A stretch of DNA of 64,000 nt from Tunturiibacter gelidiferens (lineage in GTDB: Bacteria > Acidobacteriota > Terriglobia > Terriglobales > Acidobacteriaceae). The position numbers were made by a program, and so were the translations under genes. The notes under the pieces are model-generated. The model ran no database searches. It was given only the letters and a program-made list of their open reading frames with translations, and was not told where the DNA came from. Positions within the stretch are counted from its first letter, which is position 1; each line of letters starts with the position of its first letter. The DNA is taken from NCBI RefSeq assembly GCF_014201335.1, contig NZ_JACHEB010000014.1, positions 115,475 to 179,474 of the forward strand, written 5' to 3'. Shown piece after piece: positions 63,848 through 64,000 of this stretch.

Positions 63848-64000
63848 AACTGCCTCCGTTGTTTCTAAAATGGCCATAATCTGAAATTTCTTCAAAACCT
63901 GCGGAAGTTTGTGAAAGAGAACCCTGTGGTCTGTAAAGCGGCGACCGTAGAGATTCGACCGGCCCTCCCCCTTGGCAGAGAGTGTCCGCAGCGTATCGCT

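Larger units (their letters stand above)
57684..64000. mobile_element. integrative element (phage-like) inserted at tRNA-Val, left part
   Basis: Starts at the 3' end of tRNA-Val with a P4-type integrase, followed by small hypothetical genes and HK97-type head genes on the minus strand. The right end and second attachment site are outside the window; I found no repeat of the tRNA 3' end within it. Portal, terminase and tail genes are not in view, so it may be a prophage, a satellite or a capsid-carrying island. Confidence 0.8.

Overview
The window reads as chromosomal DNA of a Gram-negative, GC-rich soil heterotroph, most likely an Acidobacteriota of the class Terriglobia (Edaphobacter/Granulicella/Terriglobus type). 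This rests on gene content (GH20, GlgX, a coiled-coil porin, uronate catabolism), TAT-type leaders and the recurring intergenic 'GATCCCCTTCGGGGATGACAAC' type repeats. It is an inference; no rRNA gene is present.

Layout. 1-7.9 kb: solute:Na+ symporter (cut by the window edge), YegD-like Hsp70, secreted GH20 hexosaminidase, coiled-coil porin, MsrB. 8.0-12.4 kb (+): uxaC, a LarA-type nickel-pincer racemase/epimerase, gluconokinase and an SDR. 12.9-17.5 kb (-): larE, larC, an aldo/keto reductase and larB, so the whole nickel-pincer cofactor pathway converges on the larA operon. Together these suggest glucuronate > fructuronate > mannonate > gluconate > 6-phosphogluconate, with C2 epimerisation by the LarA homologue. 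This is the most notable candidate system here. 17.6-23.6 kb: GlgX and a very large GH13 protein, overlapping tail to tail.

23.8-28.4 kb: a bufferin (copper-binding RiPP) locus. bufA-bufB-bufC run leftwards; a redoxin and a DoxX-ECF sigma-anti-sigma set run rightwards. Three copies of GTAACC-N16-NTCNAA sit in front of the three transcription units, which looks like an autoregulated ECF regulon. 28.9-45.1 kb: a hybrid PKS-NRPS cluster: Sfp-type PPTase, A(Thr)-T, KS-AT-ACP-aminotransferase-C-A(Gly-like)-T, C-T-TE without an A domain, then an alpha/beta hydrolase and a JmjC/cupin-type protein.

45.1-53.3 kb is a patchwork: cysteine dioxygenase-rhodanese fusion, a TetR regulator with tandem palindromic operators divergent from a TetX-like FAD monooxygenase, an orphan VirD4/TraG-like ATPase, a LysR regulator and a GT9 glycosyltransferase. 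53.9-57.5 kb: tRNA-Asp and a copZ-copA-csoR copper operon with a clear CsoR-like operator. At 57.6 kb an integrative element begins at the 3' end of tRNA-Val: P4-type integrase, small hypothetical genes, then an HK97-type prohead protease and major capsid protein on the minus strand. The element runs off the right edge.
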